Shown: positions 8,297-16,083 of the stretch, in pieces
How the letters are laid out: every line of letters starts with the position of its first letter
Numbering within the stretch: the stretch's first letter is position 1
Assembly: GCA_040506195.1 (NCBI GenBank)
Contig: JBEVXH010000001.1
Span: 735,407-799,406 of the forward strand
Direction: 5' to 3'
Origin: Thiodiazotropha sp040506195
Lineage (GTDB): Bacteria; Pseudomonadota; Gammaproteobacteria; Chromatiales; Chromatiaceae
DNA: 64,000 nt
Made by a program: the position numbers and the translations under genes
Notes under the pieces: model-generated
Database searches by the model: none
Told to the model about the DNA's origin: nothing
What the model saw: only the letters and a program-made list of their open reading frames with translations

Positions 8297-8647
8297 ATGC
8301 ACTTCAAACTCATCATCGCCTTGGTAGAAGACACTACAACCGAAAAGGTTCTTGAGGCCGCCCGATCCGCAGGAGCCACAGGCTCCACAGTCATCAATCA
8401 TGCGCGTGGCGAGGGCGTCAACCAGTCAAAGACATTTCTCGGTTTGACCCTTGATACTCAACGGGATGTATTGTTGCTGCTGGTCGAGGAGCATCTCAGT
8501 CGTACCATTCTGGAGACAATCTCAAAAGCCGGCCAGTTTGATGAAGAACCGGGAAATGGCATCGCCTTTCAACTAGACATCGAAGATGCTGTCGGCGTCA
8601 GCCACCAGATCCAGACACTCACACAAGTTATCGAGGAGGAGTTATGA
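8297..8647 (+). CDS. PII-like signalling protein
   Basis: 116 aa, PII/GlnB-type ferredoxin-like fold: KLIIALVEDTTTEKVLEAARSAGATGSTVI at the N-terminus, then a T-loop-like segment (GEGVNQSKTFLGLTL) and a C-terminal GNGIAFQLDIEDAVG. The uridylylated T-loop tyrosine of GlnB and its neighbours is absent, so this is a PII-like variant rather than GlnB/GlnK. Such proteins bind nucleotides and usually control a membrane transporter; here the two DUF1538 proteins just upstream (5 bases away) are the obvious target. GAGGT precedes the ATG. The CBS gene overlaps its stop. Confidence 0.82.
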   Translation: MHFKLIIALVEDTTTEKVLEAARSAGATGSTVINHARGEGVNQSKTFLGLTLDTQRDVLLLLVEEHLSRTILETISKAGQFDEEPGNGIAFQLDIEDAVGVSHQIQTLTQVIEEEL

Positions 8648-9057
8648 GCGATCGACAACTAATCAGGGTTCGGGATGTCATGAAAACCGACTTTGACATG
8701 GTCGACGGGATGGATACCGTACTAATGGCACTTGAACGCATGATCCATATAGAGACCAAATCATTGATTGTCAAAAAACGCAATGACGACGACGAGTATG
8801 GATTGGTGATGCTTTCCGATATTGCCCGCCAGGTACTGGCCAAGGACCGGGCGCCGGAGCGGGTCAATATTTATGAAATCATGACCAAGCCTGCATTGAC
8901 CGTCTCTTCAAGCATGGACATTCGCTATTGCGCAAGAATCTTCAGCCGCTTTGACCTTTCCCGAGCGCCTGTCGTGGACAACCGCGAAATCGTGGGTATC
9001 GTCAGCTATACCGATATGGTATTGAAAGGGCTCAAAACCAAATCTGAACCGAGTTGA
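8644..9057 (+). CDS. CBS-pair protein
   Basis: 137 aa, two CBS motifs: VRDVMKTDFDMVDGMDTVLMALERM (about residues 8-65) and IYEIMTKPALTVSSSM with SRAPVVDNREIVGIVSYTDMVLKG (about 75-130). CBS pairs bind adenosyl nucleotides (AMP, ATP, c-di-AMP and others) and regulate channels, carriers or enzymes. No catalytic domain is attached. ATG overlaps the PII-like stop, so PII-like and CBS proteins are made together; both are likely cytosolic nucleotide sensors for the DUF1538 pair. GAGGAG stands directly before the start. Confidence 0.88.
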   Translation: MSDRQLIRVRDVMKTDFDMVDGMDTVLMALERMIHIETKSLIVKKRNDDDEYGLVMLSDIARQVLAKDRAPERVNIYEIMTKPALTVSSSMDIRYCARIFSRFDLSRAPVVDNREIVGIVSYTDMVLKGLKTKSEPS

Positions 9058-9608
9058 TCCAATCTGAAGACATTCTACTGGGTTGTGCTGAGTTTCACCC
9101 ATCGGAAAACATGGATGACCGGTCTCCGGAAACCGAGGTCGACCTGCTTGTCATTCACAGTATCAGCCTGCCTCCCGGCGAGTTCGGAGGGCGCTGGATC
9201 GATGATCTGTTCATGAACAGACTCGATGTTACGGCAGACCCATATTTTGCCGAGATCAAAGCACTCAAGGTCTCTTGTCACCTACTCATCCAGCGCACAG
9301 GTAAAACAACGCAATATGTCCCCTTGAACCGACGGGCGTGGCATGCCGGGGAATCCCATTATTGCGGTCGAAGCTGCTGCAATGATTTCTCCATCGGCAT
9401 AGAACTTGAGGGCTCGGACGAGATACCCTTCACAGATGATCAATACCGGGCCCTGCAGCAAGTCACCAGAGAAGTCATGCACTACTATCCTGCGATCACC
9501 CTCGATCGTATAACAAGCCATGCCGCCATTGCGCCGGGGCGTAAAACAGACCCGGGGCCGATGTTCGACTGGCAACGCTATTTAGACTCCGTATCAGCAC
9601 CGGAGTGA
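9054..9608 (+). CDS. ampD: 1,6-anhydro-N-acetylmuramyl-L-alanine amidase AmpD
   Basis: 184 aa. Cytosolic zinc amidase that cleaves the peptide from anhydro-muropeptides during cell-wall recycling and so keeps the AmpR inducer low. Zinc ligands of the amidase_2 fold are visible: His35 (VIHSIS), His156 (SHAAIAP) and Asp166 (RKTDPG), with catalytic Glu117 (IELEG) and Lys164. The LPPGEFGG motif right after the first His is AmpD-specific. The start is TTG 9054, which gives the normal N-terminal length and overlaps the CBS stop; ATG at 9111 would remove conserved residues. Whether it belongs functionally to the DUF1538 unit or is just coupled to it is unclear. Confidence 0.93.
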   Translation: MIQSEDILLGCAEFHPSENMDDRSPETEVDLLVIHSISLPPGEFGGRWIDDLFMNRLDVTADPYFAEIKALKVSCHLLIQRTGKTTQYVPLNRRAWHAGESHYCGRSCCNDFSIGIELEGSDEIPFTDDQYRALQQVTREVMHYYPAITLDRITSHAAIAPGRKTDPGPMFDWQRYLDSVSAPE

Positions 9609-9695
9609 CTCTCCCTGCCGCCATACAATGAGAACCCTGCCCGAGGAAGATCCAGCCGCTGCCTGGTGATGGTGATGTTTGCTTCGCAGGGCATG

Positions 9696-9725
9696 TCCCT
9701 ATCGAGGCATCACATCGATAAGGGA
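9696..9725. repeat. Imperfect hairpin between ampD and ampE
   Basis: TCCCTATCGA (9696-9705) pairs with TCGATAAGGGA (9715-9725) with one bulged A and a 9-base loop. No T-run follows, so termination is doubtful; it may be an RNA-stability element in the 217-base gap between ampD and ampE. Confidence 0.35.
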
Positions 9726-9825
9726 GCCAGCTTGTAAGGGTTGAATGCTATACAAAGCTGCATAACATGCCTCAAACCTCAGGATATGTATTGAAACTTG
9801 TCTTCGATTATCTGACACTTGCCCG

Positions 9826-10713
9826 ATGACTCTTACGATCATTCTATTCTGCCTGATAGCAGAACGTTTTCTACTCGATTACAGCGAGCTGCGTGACAAT
9901 GGCTGGTTTACTGCCTATTGCCAGTGGTTTGAGCGGCACCAGCTACCCCAGCTGATGAGGCAGGGTGTCATCGGGGTACTGCTGTTGATACTGCCACCCG
10001 TATTTGCGCTGTCAATATTGCAACACCTGTTTGAAGATGCCCTATTCGGATTGCTCTGGTTCGCACTCTCGGTGGCAATTCTGCTCTACTGTCTGGGCCC
10101 CAATGACCTGGACTCGCAAGTCAATCGCTATATCGAGGCCATCGATAGTGACGAGGATAACGAAATCAGGGCCACTGCCGCCGCCCTTATCAAGGATGAA
10201 CCGCCAACCAGCGAACCGGCACGCTCTCAAGCTGTGGCCGAAGGTGTGCTGGCCCAGGCAAACCAAAGTCTGTTTTCGGTACTCTTTTGGTTCATACTCT
10301 TGGGTCCAATCGGCTCGATGGCCTATCGCATCGCCACCTGGCTGCCGACAATGGAGCAGGCCAATCAAGATCCCGATCTCCACCTCAAGAGCAAACAGTT
10401 AGTGACAATCCTTGATTGGATACCTGCCCGATTGACCACTTTCTGTTACGCCATCGCGGGCAGTTTCGAGGATGCCCTTTACGGCTGGCGCAGTTACCAC
10501 GAAAATCGATTCAGCGAATTCGCCGACAGCAACAGCGGGACCTTGATCTGTACAGGCGGCGGCGCCATGCGGCTCTCGACGCTGATCAACGAAGCGAATG
10601 AGGGGGTGCAATCCTTCAGCTTTCTTGCAAAGGCCGCAATGGCCCTCGTCTGGAGATCGCTTGTAGTCTATCTGGTGATAGTTGCGCTTTTTACATTCAG
10701 TGGACTGGTTTAG
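9826..10713 (+). CDS. ampE: AmpE-like inner membrane protein
   Basis: 295 aa with about four membrane segments (residues 1-12, 45-62, 65-85, 270-293). The opening LIAERFLLDYSELRDNGWF, the central NQSLFSVLFWFILLGPIGSMAYR motif and the GSFEDALYGWRSYHENRFSEF segment match AmpE, a CbiB/CobD-superfamily protein encoded next to ampD and described as a regulatory signalling modulator of beta-lactamase control. Its chemistry is not established. ampD lies 217 bases upstream; the phosphatase gene starts on the base after its stop codon. Confidence 0.88.
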   Translation: MTLTIILFCLIAERFLLDYSELRDNGWFTAYCQWFERHQLPQLMRQGVIGVLLLILPPVFALSILQHLFEDALFGLLWFALSVAILLYCLGPNDLDSQVNRYIEAIDSDEDNEIRATAAALIKDEPPTSEPARSQAVAEGVLAQANQSLFSVLFWFILLGPIGSMAYRIATWLPTMEQANQDPDLHLKSKQLVTILDWIPARLTTFCYAIAGSFEDALYGWRSYHENRFSEFADSNSGTLICTGGGAMRLSTLINEANEGVQSFSFLAKAAMALVWRSLVVYLVIVALFTFSGLV

Positions 10714-11316
10714 GTGGCTGACAGGGCCACCAGGATCGACCTGTTGCGCCATGGAGAACCTGTCGGCGGGAGTCGCTATCGCGGACAGATTGATGATCCC
10801 TTGAGTGACCGAGGATGGGAACAGATGTGGCAAGCCGTTTCCGGCGGACGCCCCTGGCAGGCGATTGTCAGTTCACCCCTCCGTCGTTGCAGCGAATTTG
10901 CCACTGCCTTGGGACGCGAACTCAAGATTGCCGTAGAGCTTGATGAACGACTGAAAGAGGTTGGTTTCGGCGACTGGGAAGGTCAAACGGGTGACCAGCT
11001 TCGCATGCGTGACCGGACAATCCTGTCACGCTTTTACCACGACCCTATTCAAAACCGGCCTCAACGGGCCGAGGATTTGAATCACTTTAATCAACGGGTT
11101 CTTGAAGCCTACAGCAACGCCTGTGAACGTTTTCAGGGCCAGCATCTGCTGCTTGTGGCCCATGCGGGCGTGATTCGTTCGATTATCAACCACACCCTGC
11201 AAGCCCCCCTCAATTCCATGTACCGGCTTTCCATTGCCACCGCCAGCCTTGCGCGTATCAGGATAGACAGCGAGCGCCCCCCCACTCTGATCTTTATGGG
11301 CAGGTCCCGTCTTTAA
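10714..11316 (+). CDS. Histidine phosphatase family protein (alpha-ribazole phosphatase CobC-like)
   Basis: 200 aa, a branch-1 histidine phosphatase: the phosphoacceptor His13 in DLLRHGEP, the SSPLRRCSEFA block with the second Arg, the acid Glu in LKEVGFGDWEGQ and the second catalytic His in LLVAHAGVIRSI. The DWEG and GxxD pattern fits the CobC/GpmB subgroup; the true substrate (alpha-ribazole phosphate, phosphoglycerate or other) cannot be decided from sequence. It starts with GTG immediately after the ampE stop, so it is translationally coupled. No corrinoid genes are nearby. Confidence 0.88.
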   Translation: MADRATRIDLLRHGEPVGGSRYRGQIDDPLSDRGWEQMWQAVSGGRPWQAIVSSPLRRCSEFATALGRELKIAVELDERLKEVGFGDWEGQTGDQLRMRDRTILSRFYHDPIQNRPQRAEDLNHFNQRVLEAYSNACERFQGQHLLLVAHAGVIRSIINHTLQAPLNSMYRLSIATASLARIRIDSERPPTLIFMGRSRL

Positions 11317-11328
11317 TTGCAAACGAAT

Positions 11329-11351
11329 GTGAACTGATTCACGCTTTTTTT
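11329..11351 (+). terminator. Candidate rho-independent terminator after the ampE-phosphatase unit
   Basis: GTGAA (11329-11333) and TTCAC (11338-11342) form a short stem with a 4-base loop, followed by GC and seven T. The stem is only 5 bp, so strength is uncertain, but the position 12 bases after the stop codon is right. Confidence 0.5.
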
Positions 11352-11462
11352 AAGCCTTTCTTAAGCTAACTCAGTTATATATCACATAAAATCGACTGTA
11401 TCTGATCTATGGTTGGCGTATCCGGCTCAATGCAGTTCAAACATAATAAGGGGAGAAATCAA

Positions 11463-11546
11463 ATGACATGGTTACTACTCGCGTCACTGACTGTCATTGT
11501 CGTATCCGTGTTGACGATGAAGTCTATAGAATTCCCTGACCGATAG
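11463..11546 (+). CDS. Putative 27-aa single-pass membrane small protein
   Basis: ATG 11463 follows an excellent ribosome binding site (AAGGGGAG, 7 bases spacing) in an otherwise empty plus-strand interval. The peptide begins MTWLLLASLTVIVVSVLTMK, one uninterrupted hydrophobic helix of about 17 residues, and ends with the polar tail SIEFPDR. Size and make-up fit the bacterial single-pass small membrane proteins that bind larger membrane complexes. No known family is recognised. It sits between a candidate terminator and a converging methyltransferase gene, so it would be its own transcription unit. Without the ribosome binding site I would not have called it. Confidence 0.55.
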   Translation: MTWLLLASLTVIVVSVLTMKSIEFPDR

Positions 11547-11595
11547 ACTTCAACTATAGCCCTGGTCGACATGTCGCCCAATCGGGAAAACCGGG

Positions 11596-12153
11596 TCACA
11601 CCGGACTCTGATGCTGGCGCACATACTCGTACATAACGATAGATGCCGCCACCGAGACATTCAGACTCTCCACCTGCCCGAATTGAGGAATGGACAGCGA
11701 CAGGATATCCGGGTAGTCCTCCTCGTTGAAGCTGTGACCCCACTCCTCATGGCCCAGAACAAAGGCAATCCTGCTATCCATACTGAAATTTGTGAGTAGG
11801 CGCTTACACCCTCCTTCCAGCTTTACAATCCGGTATCCACGTTTAGTAAGTTCCCGATAACTTTGATCAAAGCTGTCGAAAAAACGCGCCGGTACCTTTT
11901 TAAATGCCCCCTTCCCGGGCGCAGGATCAAAAGGACCGATATTCACTAAGTGAACTTCGTGTGCGCCGAAAGCCTCGGCACTGCGAAAGATCTTCGCCAC
12001 GTTGAAACCAGCCTTCATATGATCGAGCACGACGATAAACTCATGCTCTCCGGATTTGGCCAACAGGTTTCTCTGGCGCTGCTTGGTATACCGCAGCATT
12101 GCCTGATCCCGCTCGACTCTGCGTTCTTTTTTGCTTTTTCTCTCTCTGATCAT
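11596..12153 (-). CDS. SpoU/TrmH-family RNA methyltransferase
   Basis: 185 aa from ATG 12153. A SPOUT (alpha/beta-knot) 2'-O-ribose methyltransferase: motif 1 LDHMKAGFNVAKIFRSAEAFG, motif 2 FVLGHEEWG and motif 3 SIPQFGQVESLNVSVAASI form the SAM-binding knot. The N-terminal basic segment (RERKSKKERRVERDQ) may bind RNA. The open frame extends 90 codons further but would overlap the divergent cytochrome b gene and lacks similarity, so it is excluded. The likely target is a tRNA or rRNA ribose; the subfamily is not clear. Confidence 0.88.
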   Translation of the reverse strand: MIRERKSKKERRVERDQAMLRYTKQRQRNLLAKSGEHEFIVVLDHMKAGFNVAKIFRSAEAFGAHEVHLVNIGPFDPAPGKGAFKKVPARFFDSFDQSYRELTKRGYRIVKLEGGCKRLLTNFSMDSRIAFVLGHEEWGHSFNEEDYPDILSLSIPQFGQVESLNVSVAASIVMYEYVRQHQSPV

Positions 12154-12307
12154 AATACATCCGGGTGGTCGTTGATTTGACAACAGCCTACCGGGACACA
12201 ACCAATCTGTACAAAGACCATGACAATTGTCCAGGCTATTCTCGTTCCGTTGATGGATTATGCATGCTGTAATAGCACCACGAAAGTGAGTAGGCGGGTG
12301 ATTGAAT

Positions 12308-12970
12308 ATGCAGGTAACTAACGTCAGCCGGGTCCTGGTCTGGAGCAGGAGACTCAGACTCACCCACTGGACTCTTGGGCTCTCCTGCATCGGGTTGCTG
12401 ATCACCGGCTGGCTCATGAACAATACACCCCTGATGGCACAAAGCGCTGCCGAGATTCACTTTATGCTCAGCGGCCTGTTTCTACCGGCACTGCTGTTGA
12501 GAATTTACCTGCTCCTATTCGGTAAGGGCAGCGAACACCTCTCCTCCTGTGAACCGGACCTGCATCGTCTGTCGCAAGCATGGTTAGTGTTGAAGTTTTA
12601 TTTAACTCTCGGTAAATCCCTCTTACCCAAATGGTACAGCCACAACCCGCTTTGGGGACCTGTCTACCTGGCACTCCACTTTTTTATTCTTTTGATTGCT
12701 GCCAGCGGTCTGTTTCTGCTCAAGGGTATCTCGATGATTGGCGGGTTGAGTCTCAACGATCTGCATCACTTGAGTTACCAGGTGATAGCAACTTTTACCC
12801 TGCTCCACATCATTGCGGTTTTCAGCCATGACCTTGCCGGCAAGGGTTCGGACATTTCTGGCATGATCAATGGGCAACGTATCTTTGAAACAGATAGCCC
12901 CCGGCATGACGACAACAATGGAACCCAGATCTTTGCACTTGAGGAACTGATTAAAAGTTTGAAACGCTGA
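12308..12970 (+). CDS. Cytochrome b561-type membrane protein
   Basis: 220 aa with four membrane helices (about 22-38, 50-70, 117-138, 155-172), the Cyt_B/Ni-hydrogenase b-type fold. Candidate haem-ligand histidines lie in or near helices: His20 (RLTHW), His51 (EIHFML), His124 (LALHFF) and His167 (LLHIIA). It would carry electrons between quinones and a periplasmic partner; no such partner gene (di-haem cytochrome c, sulfite/thiosulfate or hydrogenase subunit) is adjacent, so the partner is unknown. ATG 12308 is preferred to the TTG two codons earlier because GGCGGG is better spaced. Some cytosolic tail (residues 180-220) is polar. Confidence 0.82.
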   Translation: MQVTNVSRVLVWSRRLRLTHWTLGLSCIGLLITGWLMNNTPLMAQSAAEIHFMLSGLFLPALLLRIYLLLFGKGSEHLSSCEPDLHRLSQAWLVLKFYLTLGKSLLPKWYSHNPLWGPVYLALHFFILLIAASGLFLLKGISMIGGLSLNDLHHLSYQVIATFTLLHIIAVFSHDLAGKGSDISGMINGQRIFETDSPRHDDNNGTQIFALEELIKSLKR

Positions 12971-12983
12971 CCTTGCTCCGTTT

Positions 12984-13001
12984 CTAGGGCCTGATATCAC
13001 T
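12984..13001. repeat. Second copy of the CTAGGGCCTG intergenic element
   Basis: Eighteen bases matching 3891-3908 at 16 positions (consensus CTAGGGCCTG-TA-CACT). Both copies sit just after the 3' end of a coding gene. It looks like a dispersed intergenic element; its role is unknown. Confidence 0.4.
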
Positions 13002-13021
13002 AATCCGCATTATGACGCGCA

Positions 13022-13053
13022 TAAAAAAACCCACATCAATAGATGTGGGTTTT
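13022..13053 (-). terminator. Rho-independent terminator of the alpha operon (after rplQ)
   Basis: AAAACCCACATC (13026-13037) and GATGTGGGTTTT (13042-13053) form a 12-bp perfect stem with the loop AATA. Read on the minus strand it is followed by a run of T, and it sits 24 bases past the rplQ stop. Because the stem ends in A/T runs on both sides, it may also end the cytochrome b transcript from the plus strand. Confidence 0.92.
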
Positions 13054-13077
13054 CAGAGCCTGATTAGTCGCTCTGGA

Positions 13078-13488
13078 TTAGGCCTCTTCAGCCTCAGTTT
13101 CGTCTTCGCTGTCCTGAGGCTCTTCAGGCAGCGGGCGGTCAACCAGCTCCACATAAGCCATGGGCGCCTGATCGCCGGGGCGATAACCACACTTCATGAT
13201 GCGCAGGTAACCTCCCGGGCGCTCCTGATAACGAGGACCCAGTTCAGCGAACAGTTTTCCAACTGCCGCCTTGTCCCGCAGCCGGGTGAAGGCCAGGCGG
13301 CGCTTTGCCACACTATCCGTCTTGGAGAGAGTGATAAGCGGCTCGGCGACACGTCGCAACTCTTTTGCCTTGGGCAGGGTTGTCTTGATCATTTCATGAT
13401 TGATCAGAGAGACGGTCATGTTTCTGAACATGGCATTGCGGTGGCTGCTGTTACGATTTAGCTGCCGGCCTGATTTGCGATGGCGCAT
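13078..13488 (-). CDS. rplQ: 50S ribosomal protein L17
   Basis: 136 aa. Opens MRHRKSGRQLNRNSSHRNAMF, the invariant L17 start, and ends with an acidic tail (PEEPQDSEDETEAEE) longer than in E. coli. L17 lies near the exit tunnel on the back of the 50S subunit. It is the last gene of the alpha operon, 49 bases after rpoA, and is followed by a strong terminator. Confidence 0.97.
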   Translation of the reverse strand: MRHRKSGRQLNRNSSHRNAMFRNMTVSLINHEMIKTTLPKAKELRRVAEPLITLSKTDSVAKRRLAFTRLRDKAAVGKLFAELGPRYQERPGGYLRIMKCGYRPGDQAPMAYVELVDRPLPEEPQDSEDETEAEEA

Positions 13489-13537
13489 GATTCGACTTCC
13501 ACAAATTCAAAAGTTAATAAATGGTCAGTGCAACTAC

Positions 13538-14536
13538 TTAGTGAGTCAGCTGCTCTTCGATGTTTTCCGGTGGCCAATGCTCAAGGCGCATACCCAGCGA
13601 TAGTCCGCGGCGGGCAAGTACGTCCTTTATCTCGGTCAGTGATTTCTTACCGAGATTCGGGGTTTTCAGCAATTCCACCTCAGTGCGTTGAATGAGATCG
13701 CCGATAAGGAAGATATTTTCCGCCTTCAGACAGTTCGCAGATCGTACCGTCAGCTCAAGATCATCCACGGGACGCAGCAGTATGGGATCGATTGCCGGCT
13801 CTTCGGGCTCGGATACCGACTCGGCGGCTTCAGCTTCCAGATCGACAAATACGGAGAGCTGATCACGCAATATACTGGCGGAGCGTCTGATGGCCTCTTC
13901 CGGATCGATGGTACCGTTTGTCTCCAGTTCGATGACAAGACGGTCAAGGCCTGTATTCTGTTCAACACGGGCCGCTTCGACACTGTACGCCACTTCTCTT
14001 ATCGGGCTGAATGATGCATCCACCTGTAACATGCCGATCGGACGCTCATCCCCCGCGCTACCCGCGCGGGCAGCCGCCGGATGGTAACCACGTCCACGGC
14101 GTACGTTCAGCGTCATGTTGATTTCACCTGACTTCGTCAGGTTGGCGATAACCAGATCCGGGTTGGCAATCTCAACATCGTGATCCAGAGTGATATCGCT
14201 GGCAAGCACTTGCCCCGGACCCTTCTTCTGTAATTTCAGGGTCGCCTCATCGCGTGCATGCATAATGATCGCAACCTGCTTGAGATTAAGCAGCACATCA
14301 AGCACATCTTCCTGAATACCCTCCATCGTGGTGTATTCATGCAGTACATCGGCGATCTCCACTTCAGTGATCGCGCTGCCAGGCATCGATGAAAGCAGGA
14401 TGCGCCTTAATGCATTCCCCAAGGTATGGCCAAAGCCCCGTTCCAACGGCTCAAGGGTCACTTTCGCACGTGTAGCCGTGAGGGGCTGAACGTTTACTAT
14501 CCGGGGCTTGAGAAATTCCGTAACGCTATCGATCAT
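13538..14536 (-). CDS. rpoA: RNA polymerase alpha subunit
   Basis: 332 aa. The N-terminal domain (1-235; TLEPLERGFGHTLGNALRRILLSS is the dimerisation signature) assembles beta and beta', an acidic linker follows (AESVSEPEEPAIDP), and the C-terminal domain (about 250-320; LKTPNLGKKSLTEIKD) contacts UP elements and activators. Normal size. It lies between rpsD and rplQ as in all gammaproteobacterial alpha operons. Confidence 0.98.
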   Translation of the reverse strand: MIDSVTEFLKPRIVNVQPLTATRAKVTLEPLERGFGHTLGNALRRILLSSMPGSAITEVEIADVLHEYTTMEGIQEDVLDVLLNLKQVAIIMHARDEATLKLQKKGPGQVLASDITLDHDVEIANPDLVIANLTKSGEINMTLNVRRGRGYHPAAARAGSAGDERPIGMLQVDASFSPIREVAYSVEAARVEQNTGLDRLVIELETNGTIDPEEAIRRSASILRDQLSVFVDLEAEAAESVSEPEEPAIDPILLRPVDDLELTVRSANCLKAENIFLIGDLIQRTEVELLKTPNLGKKSLTEIKDVLARRGLSLGMRLEHWPPENIEEQLTH

Positions 14537-14556
14537 GTATATTCCCTCGTCAAGGC

Positions 14557-15177
14557 TTACTTGGAGTAGAGCTCGACGACCAGTTGTTCATTAATCTCTG
14601 CTGACAAATCTGATCGATCCGGTACACGTTTCAGTTTGCCTTTCATCGCCTTCGGATCAACTTCAACCCAATCGACAAAACCATACTGCCCTTGCAGTTC
14701 GAGTGCTCCCTGGATCCTGAGCTGTTTCTTTGCCTTTTCCCGTACAGAGACTTCATCTTCCGCTGTAACTTTGAATGAGGGTACGTTAACTACCTTGCCA
14801 TTGACCTCTATCGCCTTATGGCTCACAAGTTGTCGCGCTTCAGCTCGGGTTGATCCAAAACCCATTCGATAGACAATGTTGTCGAGACGCGTCTCAAGCA
14901 GTTGCAGCAGGTTCTCACCGGTTGCGCCTTTACTCTGCGCAGCAGTTTTGTAGTAGTTACGGAACTGCTTTTCCATTATGCCGTAGATACGACGCACCTT
15001 CTGTTTCTCGCGCAGCTGCAAACCGTAATCGGATACCCGACGACGGCGATCTCCCATCTGCCCGGGCACCTTCTCCATATTGCATTTGGAATCGAGTGAA
15101 CGCACGCGGCTCTTCAGGAAAAGGTCAGTACCTTCCCTGCGGCTTAGCTTACACTTGGGTCCGATGTACCTTGCCAT
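14557..15177 (-). CDS. rpsD: 30S ribosomal protein S4
   Basis: 206 aa. ARYIGPKCKLSRREGTDLFL at the start and the S4 RNA-binding domain around residues 97-160 (LETRLDNIVYRMGFGSTRAEARQLVSHKAI). S4 nucleates 16S assembly and in E. coli represses the alpha operon by binding its leader; a 107-base gap upstream of rpsM could hold that site here. Eighteen bases after rpsK. Confidence 0.98.
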   Translation of the reverse strand: MARYIGPKCKLSRREGTDLFLKSRVRSLDSKCNMEKVPGQMGDRRRRVSDYGLQLREKQKVRRIYGIMEKQFRNYYKTAAQSKGATGENLLQLLETRLDNIVYRMGFGSTRAEARQLVSHKAIEVNGKVVNVPSFKVTAEDEVSVREKAKKQLRIQGALELQGQYGFVDWVEVDPKAMKGKLKRVPDRSDLSAEINEQLVVELYSK

Positions 15178-15195
15178 TTTCAGTAACTCCAGTAA

Positions 15196-15585
15196 TTAGA
15201 CGCGGCGCTTCTTGGGAGGACGGCAGCCATTGTGTGGAATAGGCGTGACATCAGAGATGCTCGTGATCTTGAATCCCGCATTGTTCAGGGAACGCACAGC
15301 GGATTCACGGCCAGGCCCGGGACCTTTCACATTTACATCAAGATTTTTGACGCCATACTCCTTGACCATCTGTCCCACGCGATCTGCAGCCACCTGGGCC
15401 GCAAACGGGGTGCTCTTTCTAGAACCGCGGAATCCCGAACCACCAGCGGTGGCCCAAGCCAGCGCATTGCCCTGGCGGTCACTAATGGTAATGATTGTGT
15501 TGTTGAAAGAGGCGTGTATATGTGCGACCCCATCGGTCACACTCTTCTTTACCTTTTTCTTACCACGGATACTAGGTTTAGCCAT
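15196..15585 (-). CDS. rpsK: 30S ribosomal protein S11
   Basis: 129 aa from ATG 15585 (MAKPSIRGKKKVKKS); a GTG three codons earlier is in frame, but TAGGTG is correctly spaced for the ATG. The conserved ASFNNTIITISDRQGNALAWA and NGCRPPKKRRV end are present. S11 sits in the 30S platform and helps form the E and P site mRNA path. Confidence 0.98.
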   Translation of the reverse strand: MAKPSIRGKKKVKKSVTDGVAHIHASFNNTIITISDRQGNALAWATAGGSGFRGSRKSTPFAAQVAADRVGQMVKEYGVKNLDVNVKGPGPGRESAVRSLNNAGFKITSISDVTPIPHNGCRPPKKRRV

Positions 15586-15619
15586 CTTCTGCACCTACAG
15601 ATTCATAAATATGGTTTGT

Positions 15620-15976
15620 TTAACGCTTGATCGGACGACGTGGCCCTTTGCGTGTCCTGGCATTGGTACGGGTACGCTGGCCACGGAGCGGTAGTCCGCG
15701 ACGATGGCGTATCCCACGATTACAGCCGAGGTCCATCAGACGTTTGATATTCATGGAGATTTCACGACGGAGATCGCCTTCGACGGTGTAGCGCGCAACG
15801 ATTGTACGTATGCTCTCCACCTGCTCTTCACTGAGTTCCTGGATCTTGACGTTCGGTTCGATACCGGCCTCTTTACAAATATCGCCCGCACAAGAACGCC
15901 CGATACCATATATCGATGTCAGCGCAATGACCGCATGTTTTCGGTCTGGAATGTTGACCCCTGCAATTCGAGCCAT
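15620..15976 (-). CDS. rpsM: 30S ribosomal protein S13
   Basis: 118 aa from ATG 15976 (MARIAGVNIPDRKHAVIAL), preceded by AGGAGA. The open frame runs ten codons further upstream but this is not conserved. The basic C-terminal tail RTRTNARTRKGPRRPIKR reaches the P-site tRNA. S13 forms intersubunit bridges in the 30S head. First gene of the alpha operon proper, 107 bases after rpmJ. Confidence 0.98.
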   Translation of the reverse strand: MARIAGVNIPDRKHAVIALTSIYGIGRSCAGDICKEAGIEPNVKIQELSEEQVESIRTIVARYTVEGDLRREISMNIKRLMDLGCNRGIRHRRGLPLRGQRTRTNARTRKGPRRPIKR

Positions 15977-16083
15977 CTCTAAATCTCCTGAACTAACCCC
16001 CGGCACTTTGCCAAAGGGAAACGCGCAATATTACTCTACACAACCGCTTGCTTCAAGCGGATGTGGCACTAATTTTGCCCTGA

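Noticed and set aside
12154..12423. Ninety-codon N-terminal extension of the SpoU methyltransferase
   Set aside because: Overlaps the divergent cytochrome b gene and lacks family similarity; ATG 12153 gives the normal domain.
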